DNA of 37,684 nucleotides from Flavobacteriia bacterium (GCA_947453545.1 CANGHE010000002.1:1-37684); one strand, 5' to 3'; positions 1 to 8,799 are shown, numbered from the stretch's first letter. Notes: generated from the letters alone by a model not told the origin. A program made the numbers and translations.

Positions 1-305
1 CAGCGAATAGAAGAGAAGCTTTACTTGAAGCGGAACTAGATTTGAAAGAAGGAGCGGATATGTTGATGGTGAAACCAGCTTTATGTTATTTAGATGTAAT
101 TGCAGCTTTGAAAGAAAAGTTTACTGCTCCAATTACAGCTTATAATGTTAGTGGAGAGTGTGCAATGGTTTATGCTGCTTCGCAAAATGGTTGGTTAAAT
201 TATGAAGCAACTATGTCTGAAATGCTTCTTAGTATTCGAAGAGCGGGCGCGGATGGTATCTTGACTTACTTTGCTAAAGATTTTGCTACTTTATTGAAAA
301 AGTAA
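1..305 (+). CDS. hemB: Delta-aminolevulinic acid dehydratase (porphobilinogen synthase), C-terminal part
   Basis: HemB joins two 5-aminolevulinate molecules into porphobilinogen in cytosolic tetrapyrrole (heme) synthesis. The gene is cut by the window edge: frame 3 is open from the first base and reads A-N-R-R-E-A-L-L-E before the [11 protein letters not shown] segment, which carries the conserved active-site region. The Y-N-V-S-G-E region and the C-terminal G-A-D-G-I-L-T-Y-F helix are also typical. About 100 residues, roughly the last third of a 320-330-residue enzyme, are present. The TTG at 42 is not a start. A strong terminator follows the TAA at 303-305. I am confident of the family. Confidence 0.95.
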   Translation, partial: ANRREALLEAELDLKEGADMLMVKPALCYLDVIAALKEKFTAPITAYNVSGECAMVYAASQNGWLNYEATMSEMLLSIRRAGADGILTYFAKDFATLLKK

Positions 306-330
306 AATCAATTTTATATTCATTTTTTTA

Positions 331-365
331 TAAGTCTATCATAATTATGATAGACTTATTTTTTT
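331..365 (+). terminator. Intrinsic terminator after hemB
   Basis: A perfect 28-nt palindrome (331-344 paired with 345-358, outer bases TAAGTCTATC) is followed by a T run to 365. It lies 26 nt after the hemB stop and faces the right way to end that transcript. The stretch from 366 to 554 shows no gene. Confidence 0.85.
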
Positions 366-554
366 ATCCGTAAATATTTAAGAAATGTGATATGTAGATA
401 GATTAAATTGTTTAAATCGTTGTTTGATTATTAATATTTAGAAAATTATAATTAAGTTTTTCTTCTTGATAAGAGATTAAAAATTTTAATACAATAAATA
501 GCAGTTAACATGTTAGTCGTCTATACTAGTTATTTATTAATCGAATTCAGCTTG

Positions 555-1772
555 TTATTCTTCAATAATTGCGTAATTATGTGTCCATTGAAAAAGAATA
601 ATTGTTAAAATATATACGGCAAAGAAATCATTATTTATTTTTCCATTAACCAGAGGAATTACACATGAAATTACACCTAATATACCAATTGTTAAAGCTG
701 TAATTTTGAATAGATGTGGTATTTTTGTTTTTTTATAAATTGCATTAATAGGTAAAATAAAAGTTATTCCAACAACAAAAAGGGGGATGAAATTTGAATT
801 AAATGTAATTAGATAAGTGGTAATTCCTGTAACAAAAAGGATTAAGGATGCGCCTACAAAATTGGTTATTTTTATATCTTCATCACTTAACAATAATTTA
901 CCTAATGAGTTGAATCGTATTAACAAATTACTAATTGGATCAATGATCCACGCTGAAAATATGAGGATTCCCAGCGTAAATATAAAAGGACCAGCAATCA
1001 GAATCGAAACTAATTTAAAAACAAAAAAGAATCCAACTATAAAATACCATTGTTTATTATTTTGAATATTATTCATCCAAAATGAATATTTTAAAAATAA
1101 GCGATAAAATAGATATTTAGCTTTGAGTACTTCCATCATACCTGTTTTAGCAGTATCATAAGTTGGATCAATTCGTAATGTTTCTTTGAAATGATACAAT
1201 GCTTTTTTGTAATCTCCATTTTCTAATAGTACCCATCCTAAACTATGGTGTGTAAAGCAATTATTAGGATTTTCTTTAAGTGCCACTTCAAATGATTCTA
1301 AAGCCTCTTTTTTATTTTTAAGTTTGTTTAACGAAGAACTTCTCATATTTAATCCCAAAGTATTAGTAGGGTCAAACGAGAGTGATTTATTTGCTAATTC
1401 TAACGTTGTTTTGTAATCTTTTAAATCTAGTTTTATTGCCGCTAGAGTTGCATAATAATCTGCATCTTCAGGATCCATTGAGATAGCCAAATTTAAATCT
1501 TCTTCGGCTTTTTGGTATTCATCCAATTGAATATAAACTCTTGCTCTATAATAAAATAGATAATCCCATTCTGGTTCAAGAGCTATTGCACTATTAATGA
1601 TTTGTAATGCTTCATGATATCTATCGAGTTGTAAATAGCATTCCATCAATTTAGAAAGTATGACAGCATCATTAGGATCATCTAAAAGTATTTCTTTAAG
1701 CAGTTTTGAAGCTTCTTTGTATTTCTTTTGAGAAAGTAATACGTCAGCTTTTTGCGTTTTTTCTTGAATCAT
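555..1772 (-). CDS. TPR-repeat protein with a C-terminal multi-pass membrane region
   Basis: This 405-residue protein has about six tetratricopeptide repeats in residues 1-210 (for example A-L-x-x-F-x-x-A-L-x-x-N-P). After a short basic stretch, residues 242-400 contain about six hydrophobic segments, so the TPR half probably faces the cytosol and the rest is in the inner membrane. The start overlaps the stop of the AAA+ gene by one base (TAATG), which implies translational coupling. TPRs bind protein partners, and the AAA+ ATPase upstream, which also has an N-terminal TPR-like region, is the obvious candidate. I do not recognise a named family, and a role in export or membrane-protein handling would be a guess. 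Confidence 0.75.
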   Translation of the reverse strand: MIQEKTQKADVLLSQKKYKEASKLLKEILLDDPNDAVILSKLMECYLQLDRYHEALQIINSAIALEPEWDYLFYYRARVYIQLDEYQKAEEDLNLAISMDPEDADYYATLAAIKLDLKDYKTTLELANKSLSFDPTNTLGLNMRSSSLNKLKNKKEALESFEVALKENPNNCFTHHSLGWVLLENGDYKKALYHFKETLRIDPTYDTAKTGMMEVLKAKYLFYRLFLKYSFWMNNIQNNKQWYFIVGFFFVFKLVSILIAGPFIFTLGILIFSAWIIDPISNLLIRFNSLGKLLLSDEDIKITNFVGASLILFVTGITTYLITFNSNFIPLFVVGITFILPINAIYKKTKIPHLFKITALTIGILGVISCVIPLVNGKINNDFFAVYILTIILFQWTHNYAIIEE

Positions 1773-3088
1773 TATTTTTTGATGTTTAAATAATTTAATA
1801 CATCATCATATAATCCAGATTCATTAGCGAAAAGCGCATAATTTTTTGCTGTATTAAACCATTCACTTGTGCTCGGTTTGTGTTTTTTTGAAGCATTTAG
1901 TAAATCTTTTGTTGAAATTGGTTCTGGTATACCTGTTTCAAATGATTTTTCTAATTTTTCTTCAATTGCAATATCTATAACTGCTTCAATATCAGCTCCA
2001 GAATATTTTTCTAGTTTTTTCGCTAATAAATTGTAATCAATTGTGTCGATAGGTTTGTTTTTCAACTTAAGTTTTAGAATGGAGATAATTGCATCTTCAT
2101 CTGGAGTAGGAACAAAAACTATACGGTCGAATCTTCCAGGTCTCCTAAATGCGTGATCTAAATCCCAGGGAGAATTTGTAGCTCCTAAAATTAACACACC
2201 TTCATTATCGTTATTAATACCATCTAATTCAAGTAAAAATTGATTGATAAGTTGTTTACTTCCTGAATTTTTCATTTCACTTCTGCTAGTACCAAGTGCA
2301 TCAATTTCATCAAAAAATAATACACAAGGTTTGTTTCTTCTAGCAAGTTCAAAAACTCCATGAAGATTCTTCTCGCTATTACCAATCCACATATCAAGAA
2401 TGTCATTTAGTCCTACACTAATGAATTTGGAGTTTATTTGTCCTGCTGTAGCTTTTGCAATAAATGTTTTACCACAACCAGGAGGTCCATATAGAAGAAT
2501 TCCACCACCAATTTTTTTTCCATAGGCTTTATATAATTCTTGATGTTCAAGAGGTTTAATGATTTTCATCTCAATTTCTTTCTTGATGTTTTCCATTCCG
2601 CCAACATCTTTGAAATCAATTGTGGGTTTTTCTAAAAAGTGATCTTCTTCCTCATCCTCATCTTCAGAATATAAATCTTCTTGTATTTCCTGTTTGATTT
2701 TTAAAATATTATCTAATTTTTCATCTGTAAAAAGAGGGTCTATTTCATGTATTTGTGTATAAATTTCTACTGCTTTTGAAATTGAATTCTCTTCCACAAG
2801 AGCTCTTGTTAGGAGTAATAAGCTTTCCTTATCTTTTGTTGCATGTTGAATAATATCTTCCAGTATAACAATACAAACTGAATACGCACCTTTTTTGAAT
2901 TGAAGTTGTGCAAATTTAAATTTCACATTATAATCATTCGTAATCTGCATTAATTCATTAAAATGAAATTCAGCTTCATCAATGCGATTAGCTTGAAAAA
3001 GTGTTTCTGCAAGATGTAATTTAAGGGGTATATTGTCAGGTGAAAATTTTAATGCTTCTACTAAACTATTAATATTGCTTTGTGACAT
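1772..3088 (-). CDS. AAA+ ATPase with N-terminal TPR-like repeats (Cdc48/FtsH-like ATPase core)
   Basis: Residues 1-130 are helical and TPR-like, followed by an acidic linker rich in E and D at 141-150. A classic AAA domain starts at F-x-D-V-G-G (159-164). Walker A is G-P-P-G-C-G-K-T (201-208), Walker B F-F-D-E-I-D (258-263), and the arginine-finger segment R-R-P-G-R-F-D-R is at 315-322. There is no protease domain and only one AAA ring, so it is probably an unfoldase or remodelling ATPase working on partners bound by the TPRs. It sits first in a two-gene unit with the TPR membrane protein. A terminator at 3134-3167 separates it from the RiPP operon upstream, so a functional link to that operon is uncertain. 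Confidence 0.85.
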   Translation of the reverse strand: MSQSNINSLVEALKFSPDNIPLKLHLAETLFQANRIDEAEFHFNELMQITNDYNVKFKFAQLQFKKGAYSVCIVILEDIIQHATKDKESLLLLTRALVEENSISKAVEIYTQIHEIDPLFTDEKLDNILKIKQEIQEDLYSEDEDEEEDHFLEKPTIDFKDVGGMENIKKEIEMKIIKPLEHQELYKAYGKKIGGGILLYGPPGCGKTFIAKATAGQINSKFISVGLNDILDMWIGNSEKNLHGVFELARRNKPCVLFFDEIDALGTSRSEMKNSGSKQLINQFLLELDGINNDNEGVLILGATNSPWDLDHAFRRPGRFDRIVFVPTPDEDAIISILKLKLKNKPIDTIDYNLLAKKLEKYSGADIEAVIDIAIEEKLEKSFETGIPEPISTKDLLNASKKHKPSTSEWFNTAKNYALFANESGLYDDVLNYLNIKK

Positions 3089-3133
3089 GAAATTTAAATT
3101 TGATTTATGATGTAATTAACGAATAATTACGAA

Positions 3134-3167
3134 CAAAAAAAAGATGTTTAACAGGTTAAACATCTTT
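3134..3167 (-). terminator. Intrinsic terminator of the RiPP operon
   Basis: The 13-bp arms 3140-3152 and 3155-3167 are perfectly complementary. On the minus strand they are followed by a run of eight T (3141 down to 3134). The hairpin lies 23 nt past the precursor stop and before the AAA+ gene, so it should end most transcription from the peptide operon. Some read-through cannot be excluded. Confidence 0.85.
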
Positions 3168-3190
3168 AATTAATTAAGTGAAAATATTGG

Positions 3191-3325
3191 TTAGCTAATA
3201 TAACAACTTGAACCGTCGTTGTGAGAGGTAGACCATGAACCAGCTTCGGTATTAATTACTGTTTCAATAGTTAATTTAGGTGCTACCCAAATTTGTTCAG
3301 CAGAGTTGTTTGTTTCTTGTATCAT
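3191..3325 (-). CDS. RiPP precursor peptide with lasso-type leader (44 residues)
   Basis: This short ORF begins with ATG at 3325 and ends with TAA at 3191-3193. Its start lies inside the last codons of the cyclase-like gene, a 29-nt overlap in another frame, which suggests coupled translation. The leader has W13-V-A-P16-K-L18, matching the YxxPxL-type motif bound by RiPP recognition elements in lasso systems, with W in place of Y. It then has T26-E-A-G29, like the T-x-A-G cleavage region of paeninodin-type precursors. The C-terminal part is rich in Ser and Gly (S30-W-S-T-S-H-N-D37-G-S-S-C41-Y-I-S44). If the core starts at G29, D37 is residue 9, a normal lasso ring position. If it starts at A28, with T at -2, D37 is residue 10. 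The assignment rests on the motif and the adjacent cyclase; the mature product is unknown. Confidence 0.7.
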   Translation of the reverse strand: MIQETNNSAEQIWVAPKLTIETVINTEAGSWSTSHNDGSSCYIS

Positions 3326-5177
3326 ATTTACTTTGTTTTTCAATGAATAATCCATAACTAATCCCTTTAATTAATATGGTATCACAATCTTTTTGTAACT
3401 GAAGATTTGGTGATTTATTAATTTTAGCTAAAATTTCTCTCAGTTTATCAATATTAATAATATGACAAACTGCTGAATTTTCCTCAAATCTAGTAATTAT
3501 TTTATTAATATTTACATAATTTTCTTTAATAAATAATTGAACATCTGATGCTTGTTTTCCTCTGAGTTTATTATTTCTTACATTATCAGGTAAAATACCT
3601 TTCATACTTTCGCGAATGATATAGCGATTATAAAACAAATGATCAGGAAGTGAGAGACAAAAGTTTGTTAACTTTAAATCTCTAGTAGGGTCTACAATAT
3701 TTAAATCATTACGGTATCCGTATTCTTGCCAAACACTACTTACATTTGTGTTCTCAGGACCTATTAATATTAGTCTTTTATCAAAATTGGAAATATTTTT
3801 TGTTTTATGTTGTTGATTATTAGATTCTAGTAATATAGAGTCATTAAATAATTCTTTATTAAAGCAAGAATATTTATTCTGATTTTCTTGTTGAGTATTG
3901 ATGCTATTCGTATTCTTTTTTTTACTTGAATTTAGAATAAATTGTTTTATATATTTTATTTTAGTTTGTAGTTTGATATCTTTTCGTTGAAGTTTTTCAA
4001 GCAGAGTTAAATTATTTAGAGATTCATTCCAAGAGATTGTAGCATTACCAGCAAAACCACCAAACAACGTTTTTATTCCCATTCTATTCGCATTAGAGAG
4101 AATTTCTTGAATCCAATATGTATTACCAGGTGTACCAGGTGGAGCACAATGATTTTCAATATAGCTTTCAATTCCATTTACTAAAGAGCTTTCACTTCCA
4201 TTAACAAAAAAATGTTCGATATTTCCACTGAATTCGGCTGTAGATTTTGAGTATTCTGTTTCGTCACCAAAGTGATGTGATAGTGTTAAACTACTTGAGT
4301 CATATAATGGTACGGAGGTAAATGAGATTAAACTTTGATTTATTTTTTTTAATTCTTTTGCAACTAATGCCGTAACTGAACCTGAATCTAATCCTCCGCT
4401 AAGCATACTACCTAACTTTCCAGTGCTGTGCATTCTCACTTTAACAGCATTTTCATAAAGTTCTAAAAAATGATCGATATAATCTTGGTTGTTTTTATAT
4501 CTTATAGGATCAGGTAAAGAAAAGGAAAAATATTTTTTGTAAGTTACTTCTCTATTTCTTAGTATTAAACAGTGTCCTCTTTCTAATTGAAAAATATGTT
4601 TATAAAGTGTTTTATTCCCTTCATTTGTTGTATTGAATTGATTACTTAACAGTCTAGATTCGTCAATTTCTGTATTATTAGTTGTGTTAAGAATACCTTT
4701 TAAACGTGAGGAGAATACAAAATCATTCTCGTTTTGGGAATAATAAATACCTGTTAAACCAAATTGATCTCGTGCAATAAATAATTCTTTTTTTTCATCA
4801 TTCCAAATAGCAAATGCCCAATCTCCGTGAATATAATTTACACAATTAGTATTCCATTTTTGATATGCTTTTAAAATTAAGATATTATTGGGTGTTTCAT
4901 CAAGAAGAGTAGTTGATAAGTCAAGTAATTTAAATAGTTCCTTTCTATTATCAAGTCTTGCATTCGCAGAAATTGTTAGTTTATCTAATGTATATATTGG
5001 TGATTCATATTTGGCCTCTGGTGTATAAACTGAATGGTAATTACCAAGATAGATAGATTCATTATTCCAGTGCCTAAATTTATCGAAATGGGGAGGTTGG
5101 TTACTAACTTTAAGATGGTCAGTGTTGTAACTATTTGAATTAGTTTCAAATTTATAATTTCCGAAAATTAAACTCAT
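3297..5177 (-). CDS. Lasso-cyclase-like asparagine synthetase homologue
   Basis: This 626-residue protein has the two-domain layout of class B asparagine synthetase. The N-terminal glutaminase-like domain (1-200, with G-D-W-A-F-A-I-W and A-R-D-Q-F-G) lacks the catalytic Cys2: the sequence begins M-S-L-I-F-G. The synthetase domain has the ATP-pyrophosphatase loop S-G-G-L-D-S (260-265) and G-G-F-A-G-N-A-T-I-S-W (373-383). That combination, an intact ATP site with a dead glutaminase, is typical of lasso cyclases, which adenylate an Asp or Glu side chain for attack by the core N-terminus. It overlaps the upstream A-T-TE gene by 4 nt (ATGA) and the precursor by 29 nt. A beta-lactam-synthetase-like or other amide-forming role is possible. 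Confidence 0.8.
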   Translation of the reverse strand: MSLIFGNYKFETNSNSYNTDHLKVSNQPPHFDKFRHWNNESIYLGNYHSVYTPEAKYESPIYTLDKLTISANARLDNRKELFKLLDLSTTLLDETPNNILILKAYQKWNTNCVNYIHGDWAFAIWNDEKKELFIARDQFGLTGIYYSQNENDFVFSSRLKGILNTTNNTEIDESRLLSNQFNTTNEGNKTLYKHIFQLERGHCLILRNREVTYKKYFSFSLPDPIRYKNNQDYIDHFLELYENAVKVRMHSTGKLGSMLSGGLDSGSVTALVAKELKKINQSLISFTSVPLYDSSSLTLSHHFGDETEYSKSTAEFSGNIEHFFVNGSESSLVNGIESYIENHCAPPGTPGNTYWIQEILSNANRMGIKTLFGGFAGNATISWNESLNNLTLLEKLQRKDIKLQTKIKYIKQFILNSSKKKNTNSINTQQENQNKYSCFNKELFNDSILLESNNQQHKTKNISNFDKRLILIGPENTNVSSVWQEYGYRNDLNIVDPTRDLKLTNFCLSLPDHLFYNRYIIRESMKGILPDNVRNNKLRGKQASDVQLFIKENYVNINKIITRFEENSAVCHIINIDKLREILAKINKSPNLQLQKDCDTILIKGISYGLFIEKQSKYDTRNKQLC

Positions 5178-7627
5178 TGTACTATTTCTTTAGTAATGTT
5201 TAGAAATTCACTTTCCATTTTTTCAATGAAAACTGTATTATTTGAAAGTTTTTCATGTTTATTTTCACCAGCTAACTGTTTGTGAGTGAAATTGAAAGAA
5301 ACTAATTGAATAGTTGAGCAATATTTTTTCCAAAATTGTAATTGTACTTCTTTTTTTTTGTCAAAAGCAAATAAATATGTGGGTACTTCACTATTAGTTA
5401 GATTAACAGAATGAAGAATACGTTGTTGTGCAGTGGTATAATGTTTAGTAAAATTATTTTTAATTTTATTTTTAAGCTTTCTAACCCAAGATTGTTTGGA
5501 AGGGGTGTAGTCTAGAATTACATTTGCAAGTATATTTTTATTGAATTGTGCTTTTAAATTTGCTGCAATTTCATGACTAAAAATAGTCCCAGATAATACG
5601 CCAAAAAATATAATTGGTCTTGTTTCATTTAAGAATGAGTTCATTATCTCTTCATTAACTTCCTTAAAATTTTGTTTTCCTTTGTTCCATGAGTTGTAAT
5701 TGGGGTATGAGATTACTTTAACTTCAAATTGTTTTGATATACGATGTATTAATTTTTCATGTCCGTCTCTTAATCCGCATAGCCATGGAAAAAAATAGAT
5801 AACAGGTTTATCTGAAAAGTCAACCTTATTTTTATGTTCTTTGATTGTTTTTATTTTATCTATAACATAAGAAGGAGTCATTTCTTTGTTGATGAAATCA
5901 CTTGGGAAATGAATATTAAATTCTTGTTCAATGTCTACCAAAAAATTTAATAAATCAATTGAATTTGCTGCTGTATCAGCCCAGGTTATGTCTGTTGAAT
6001 AGGTGTTGTTTCCAGTATATCTAGACCAGATGTTCTTAATATTTTCTTCTATTGTATGTGATGTAGTTATATTTGTTTGTTCTAAATTATAATTTTCATT
6101 ATCAATTAATTTTAGTGTATTAAAATCCAACTTGTAATTGGAAAGTAATGGAATTTCATCAATAAAATAATAGTAAGAGGGAACCATAAACTGAGGTAAT
6201 ATGGACTGTATTTCTTGTTGAATTATTGATGTCTCTTGCTTTGTTTGAATGTATGCGACAATTTTAAATTGTTGGTTTATTTCTCGATGTAATATGGCAA
6301 CATTTTCAACTCCATGAATTCTTAAAATTGCTGCTCTAATTTCATCAATTTCAATACGATGACCGTTAATTTTAATTTGTTTGTCTTTTCTTCCAATGAA
6401 TTCCAATAGTCCATTTTCTAGTACTTTACCTATATCTCCAGTTTTGAATTCCCTACTTCCATCAGGGTAGGTAGTGTAATACTGTTTGGTAAGTTCCGCG
6501 TCATTCCAATACCCTAAAGACAGGTATTTACTTCTAACAAATATTTCACCAATTTCTCCCATTCCAATGATGTTTTGAGAAGAATTTCTAATTGTCATAT
6601 CGCGGTCTTCAATTGGATATCCAACTGGTACTAAATTACTTTCTACAACTGTTTGTTTATTGAGAAGCCAATGTCTAAAAAGAGTCGCATTTTCTGTAGA
6701 ACCTATCCCTACATATAAGTTACAAGTATCACTAAAATTTGTTTTATATAGTTCAAAATCAGAACGAAAAATTCGATCTCCAGCTAAATAGATTATTCTA
6801 ACTTCAGGTAAAAATAGTTTTTTATGAACCAGAAATAGTGTTCTAAAAATGGTTGGAATTGCATGAAATATACTTATCTTGTTATCAAGTAGATACGTGT
6901 TTAATGAACTTATAGAATATTTTTTAATATTGGTTAAATACAAGGTTGCTCCAATTAATAAAGTTCCAAAAGTATCTCGTATTGATCCATTTACAGATGG
7001 TGAATAACAATATGAAACTCGATCATCAGAACGTAATTGAATGTAATTTATATATTGCCAAACATCATGTAGATGATTACGTTGATTTTGATACACACCC
7101 TTAGGTTTTCCAGTACTCCCTGAAGTATAAATGATATAAGAAATTGATTTTGATGTAGGTGTTGTAACAATCTTTTTGTCTTGTAACAAATTATTTATTA
7201 ATTTATCTTCATCTAGAACAAATAAGGGGATAATATAGGAAGATTCTATTTGTTTTTCAAACTCTTTATTTGTTATAATTAATTGTACTTCAGCATGTTG
7301 AATTATATCTAGATTTCTTTGAATTGGAAAGTTTGCATCTAGTGGTACGTATGGAATACCAAGTGCTAAACATGCAAATTTGGCGATAATAAAATCTGGC
7401 TCAATATCCAACCAAATAGCAATTGGTTTTTGTGAGTGGATTTGTTTTTTTAGTTCAATAGATTTCTGAGTTATTTCTTTTAATAACTCAGTGTAACTAA
7501 TTTTTTTTCCATTAAATTCTATTGCTGTTTTATATGGAAAACGAGTTGCAATTTTTTGAAGGTGTTCTATAATTGGAACATCAATCCATTCTTTTGGTAA
7601 TAAAGTAAAAGGATTTTCTATAACCAT
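5174..7627 (-). CDS. NRPS-like protein: adenylation domain, carrier domain, degenerate thioesterase-like domain
   Basis: This 817-residue protein has an adenylation domain in residues 1-510. Visible core motifs are Y-T-S-G-S-T-G-K-P-K-G (167-177), G-S-T-E-N-A-T (309-315), T-G-D (396-398), G-R-K-D-K-Q-I-K-I-N-G-H-R (412-424) and the late lysine K499. A peptidyl-carrier domain follows (525-598), with a phosphopantetheine Ser at 556 in A-N-S-I-D-L-L. The C-terminal 200 residues resemble a type-II thioesterase, but the nucleophile elbow reads F-F-G-V-L-S-G-T (674-681), with Leu where the catalytic Ser normally stands. There is no condensation domain, so it should load one amino or aryl acid onto its carrier for a separate acceptor, perhaps the peptide. 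It starts one base after the UroD-like stop. Confidence 0.8.
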   Translation of the reverse strand: MVIENPFTLLPKEWIDVPIIEHLQKIATRFPYKTAIEFNGKKISYTELLKEITQKSIELKKQIHSQKPIAIWLDIEPDFIIAKFACLALGIPYVPLDANFPIQRNLDIIQHAEVQLIITNKEFEKQIESSYIIPLFVLDEDKLINNLLQDKKIVTTPTSKSISYIIYTSGSTGKPKGVYQNQRNHLHDVWQYINYIQLRSDDRVSYCYSPSVNGSIRDTFGTLLIGATLYLTNIKKYSISSLNTYLLDNKISIFHAIPTIFRTLFLVHKKLFLPEVRIIYLAGDRIFRSDFELYKTNFSDTCNLYVGIGSTENATLFRHWLLNKQTVVESNLVPVGYPIEDRDMTIRNSSQNIIGMGEIGEIFVRSKYLSLGYWNDAELTKQYYTTYPDGSREFKTGDIGKVLENGLLEFIGRKDKQIKINGHRIEIDEIRAAILRIHGVENVAILHREINQQFKIVAYIQTKQETSIIQQEIQSILPQFMVPSYYYFIDEIPLLSNYKLDFNTLKLIDNENYNLEQTNITTSHTIEENIKNIWSRYTGNNTYSTDITWADTAANSIDLLNFLVDIEQEFNIHFPSDFINKEMTPSYVIDKIKTIKEHKNKVDFSDKPVIYFFPWLCGLRDGHEKLIHRISKQFEVKVISYPNYNSWNKGKQNFKEVNEEIMNSFLNETRPIIFFGVLSGTIFSHEIAANLKAQFNKNILANVILDYTPSKQSWVRKLKNKIKNNFTKHYTTAQQRILHSVNLTNSEVPTYLFAFDKKKEVQLQFWKKYCSTIQLVSFNFTHKQLAGENKHEKLSNNTVFIEKMESEFLNITKEIVQ

Positions 7628-7628
7628 T

Positions 7629-8528
7629 TTAGTTCATCTTTTGTATCGTGTTTATCCAATTCGAAATAATTTCATCTTCTGTAGCAACAGGTAATACGCA
7701 TCCACAAAGTATCAAATCTGCATCATTTATATATTCATTAACAAGTTGTTGAATTTCAATAGTATCTTGTGTAGTTTCAATTTTACTAGCAGGAATACCG
7801 ATGATTTTGGGGTAGTTTGTAGTTAACGAATTTGTTGTACTTTCTTCATAATGAATACAAAGGAAGGGAATTTTTTCTTTGATGTTTAAATATATGGATT
7901 CTCCATGAACATGAAAGATTACTGATTGAACTAAATTAGAGGCAAATTCTAAACATGATTCATCAATTGATTTTCCTATTGATGAATATATTTCAGGTGT
8001 TAATTGAGAAATTTGACATGATTGAGTTGCATAATATATTCCTTCAATCCCCAATTCAACATAACGTTGGATTATTTGATTTGTATTTAGCAAAAGTGTA
8101 TTTAGTACTTCTTTAATTAGTTCTGGATTTTCATTTAAATGCTTTAAAAAAAGGTCTAAACCACAAAGTTGAATTGCTTGTGTAACAGGGGAGAAAATGG
8201 TTGCATATACAGGGACATCGTGTATTTCTTTGCAAACAATTTCAGCTGCTTTTAATTGTTCTAAAAGTGGTGGTGGTGTACCTTCAAATAACTGAATTTT
8301 TTTCCAATCAATAAGTTCATTAATGAGTGGACACTCTACAAATCTTCGACCTAAAAAATCACCACTATAGTAATCTTTTAATCCATAACAGGTTGCTATC
8401 CATGTTCCTGCTGGAGTTATTTTAAGAAAGTTTGGTTTGAACTTGTTATAAAATTCAATAGTTTCAGCAGCTAATATTTCTCCAGTTTGGTCAGAAATTG
8501 GATGATGTTTCCAAAAAGATATATTCAT
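7629..8528 (-). CDS. Uroporphyrinogen-decarboxylase-superfamily protein (methyltransferase-like)
   Basis: The protein has 299 residues from the ATG at 8528. A GTG ten codons upstream is also in frame, but the ATG lies just after the stop of the broken TIGR02757 gene, so I prefer it. The fold signature is that of the UroD/MtaA/CmuA superfamily, which includes UroD itself and zinc-dependent corrinoid methyltransferases. Near the C-terminus are H206-V-H208-G and C275-G-C277, comparable in place to the H-x-C-G and C metal ligands of the methyltransferases. It is first in the tight RiPP operon, so it may modify the peptide or make the unit loaded by the adenylation protein. No substrate can be read from the sequence. 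Housekeeping heme synthesis is unlikely from the context. Confidence 0.7.
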   Translation of the reverse strand: MNISFWKHHPISDQTGEILAAETIEFYNKFKPNFLKITPAGTWIATCYGLKDYYSGDFLGRRFVECPLINELIDWKKIQLFEGTPPPLLEQLKAAEIVCKEIHDVPVYATIFSPVTQAIQLCGLDLFLKHLNENPELIKEVLNTLLLNTNQIIQRYVELGIEGIYYATQSCQISQLTPEIYSSIGKSIDESCLEFASNLVQSVIFHVHGESIYLNIKEKIPFLCIHYEESTTNSLTTNYPKIIGIPASKIETTQDTIEIQQLVNEYINDADLILCGCVLPVATEDEIISNWINTIQKMN

Positions 8529-8538
8529 ATTCTTGTGG

Positions 8539-8799
8539 TTAAAATTTTTCAATGGCACCTAAACCAAATAAGGCAAAGTCGTATTTAGCTGGATCAATTG
8601 GGTCAAAATCCCGTAATTGTTCCATCAATTCTTCTAATGCTTTATCATCGTTTTGTTTTCGTGTTATAAGTCCTAATTTTCTCGAAATATTTGCTGTATG
8701 AACATCTAACGGAACAGATAATTCACTTGATGGGATACTTTTCCAAATTCCAAAATCAACACCTGTTAAGTTGTCACGGACCATCCAACGTAAAAACAT
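8539..8799 (-). pseudogene. Host TIGR02757 (DUF2400) gene, C-terminal fragment
   Basis: This is the last 86 codons of the host gene, from the ATG of M-F-L-R-W-M-V-R-D to the stop at 8539. The segment aligns with the C-terminus of the intact copy at 8885-9652 (shared T-G-V-D-F-G-I-W, P-L-D-V-H, R-K-L-G-L-I, K-Y-D-F-A-L-F-G-L-G). The N-terminal 167 codons are 21 kb away at 30085-30585. The open frame continues into the element to 8994, but that part is antisense to the intact copy. An ATG at 8838, inside the element, could start a 100-residue fusion fragment. TIGR02757 proteins are conserved in Bacteroidota; their function is unknown to me. Confidence 0.93.

Noticed and set aside
359-554. A 19-codon ORF on the minus strand downstream of hemB
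   Set aside because: Too short, no ribosome-binding or operon context, and no recognisable sequence.
7629-8528. UroD-like gene as the heme-pathway hemE, paired with hemB at the window start
   Set aside because: It is short for HemE, shows methyltransferase-like H-x-H-G and C-G-C positions, and is coupled to the RiPP genes; hemB is 7 kb away on the other strand.
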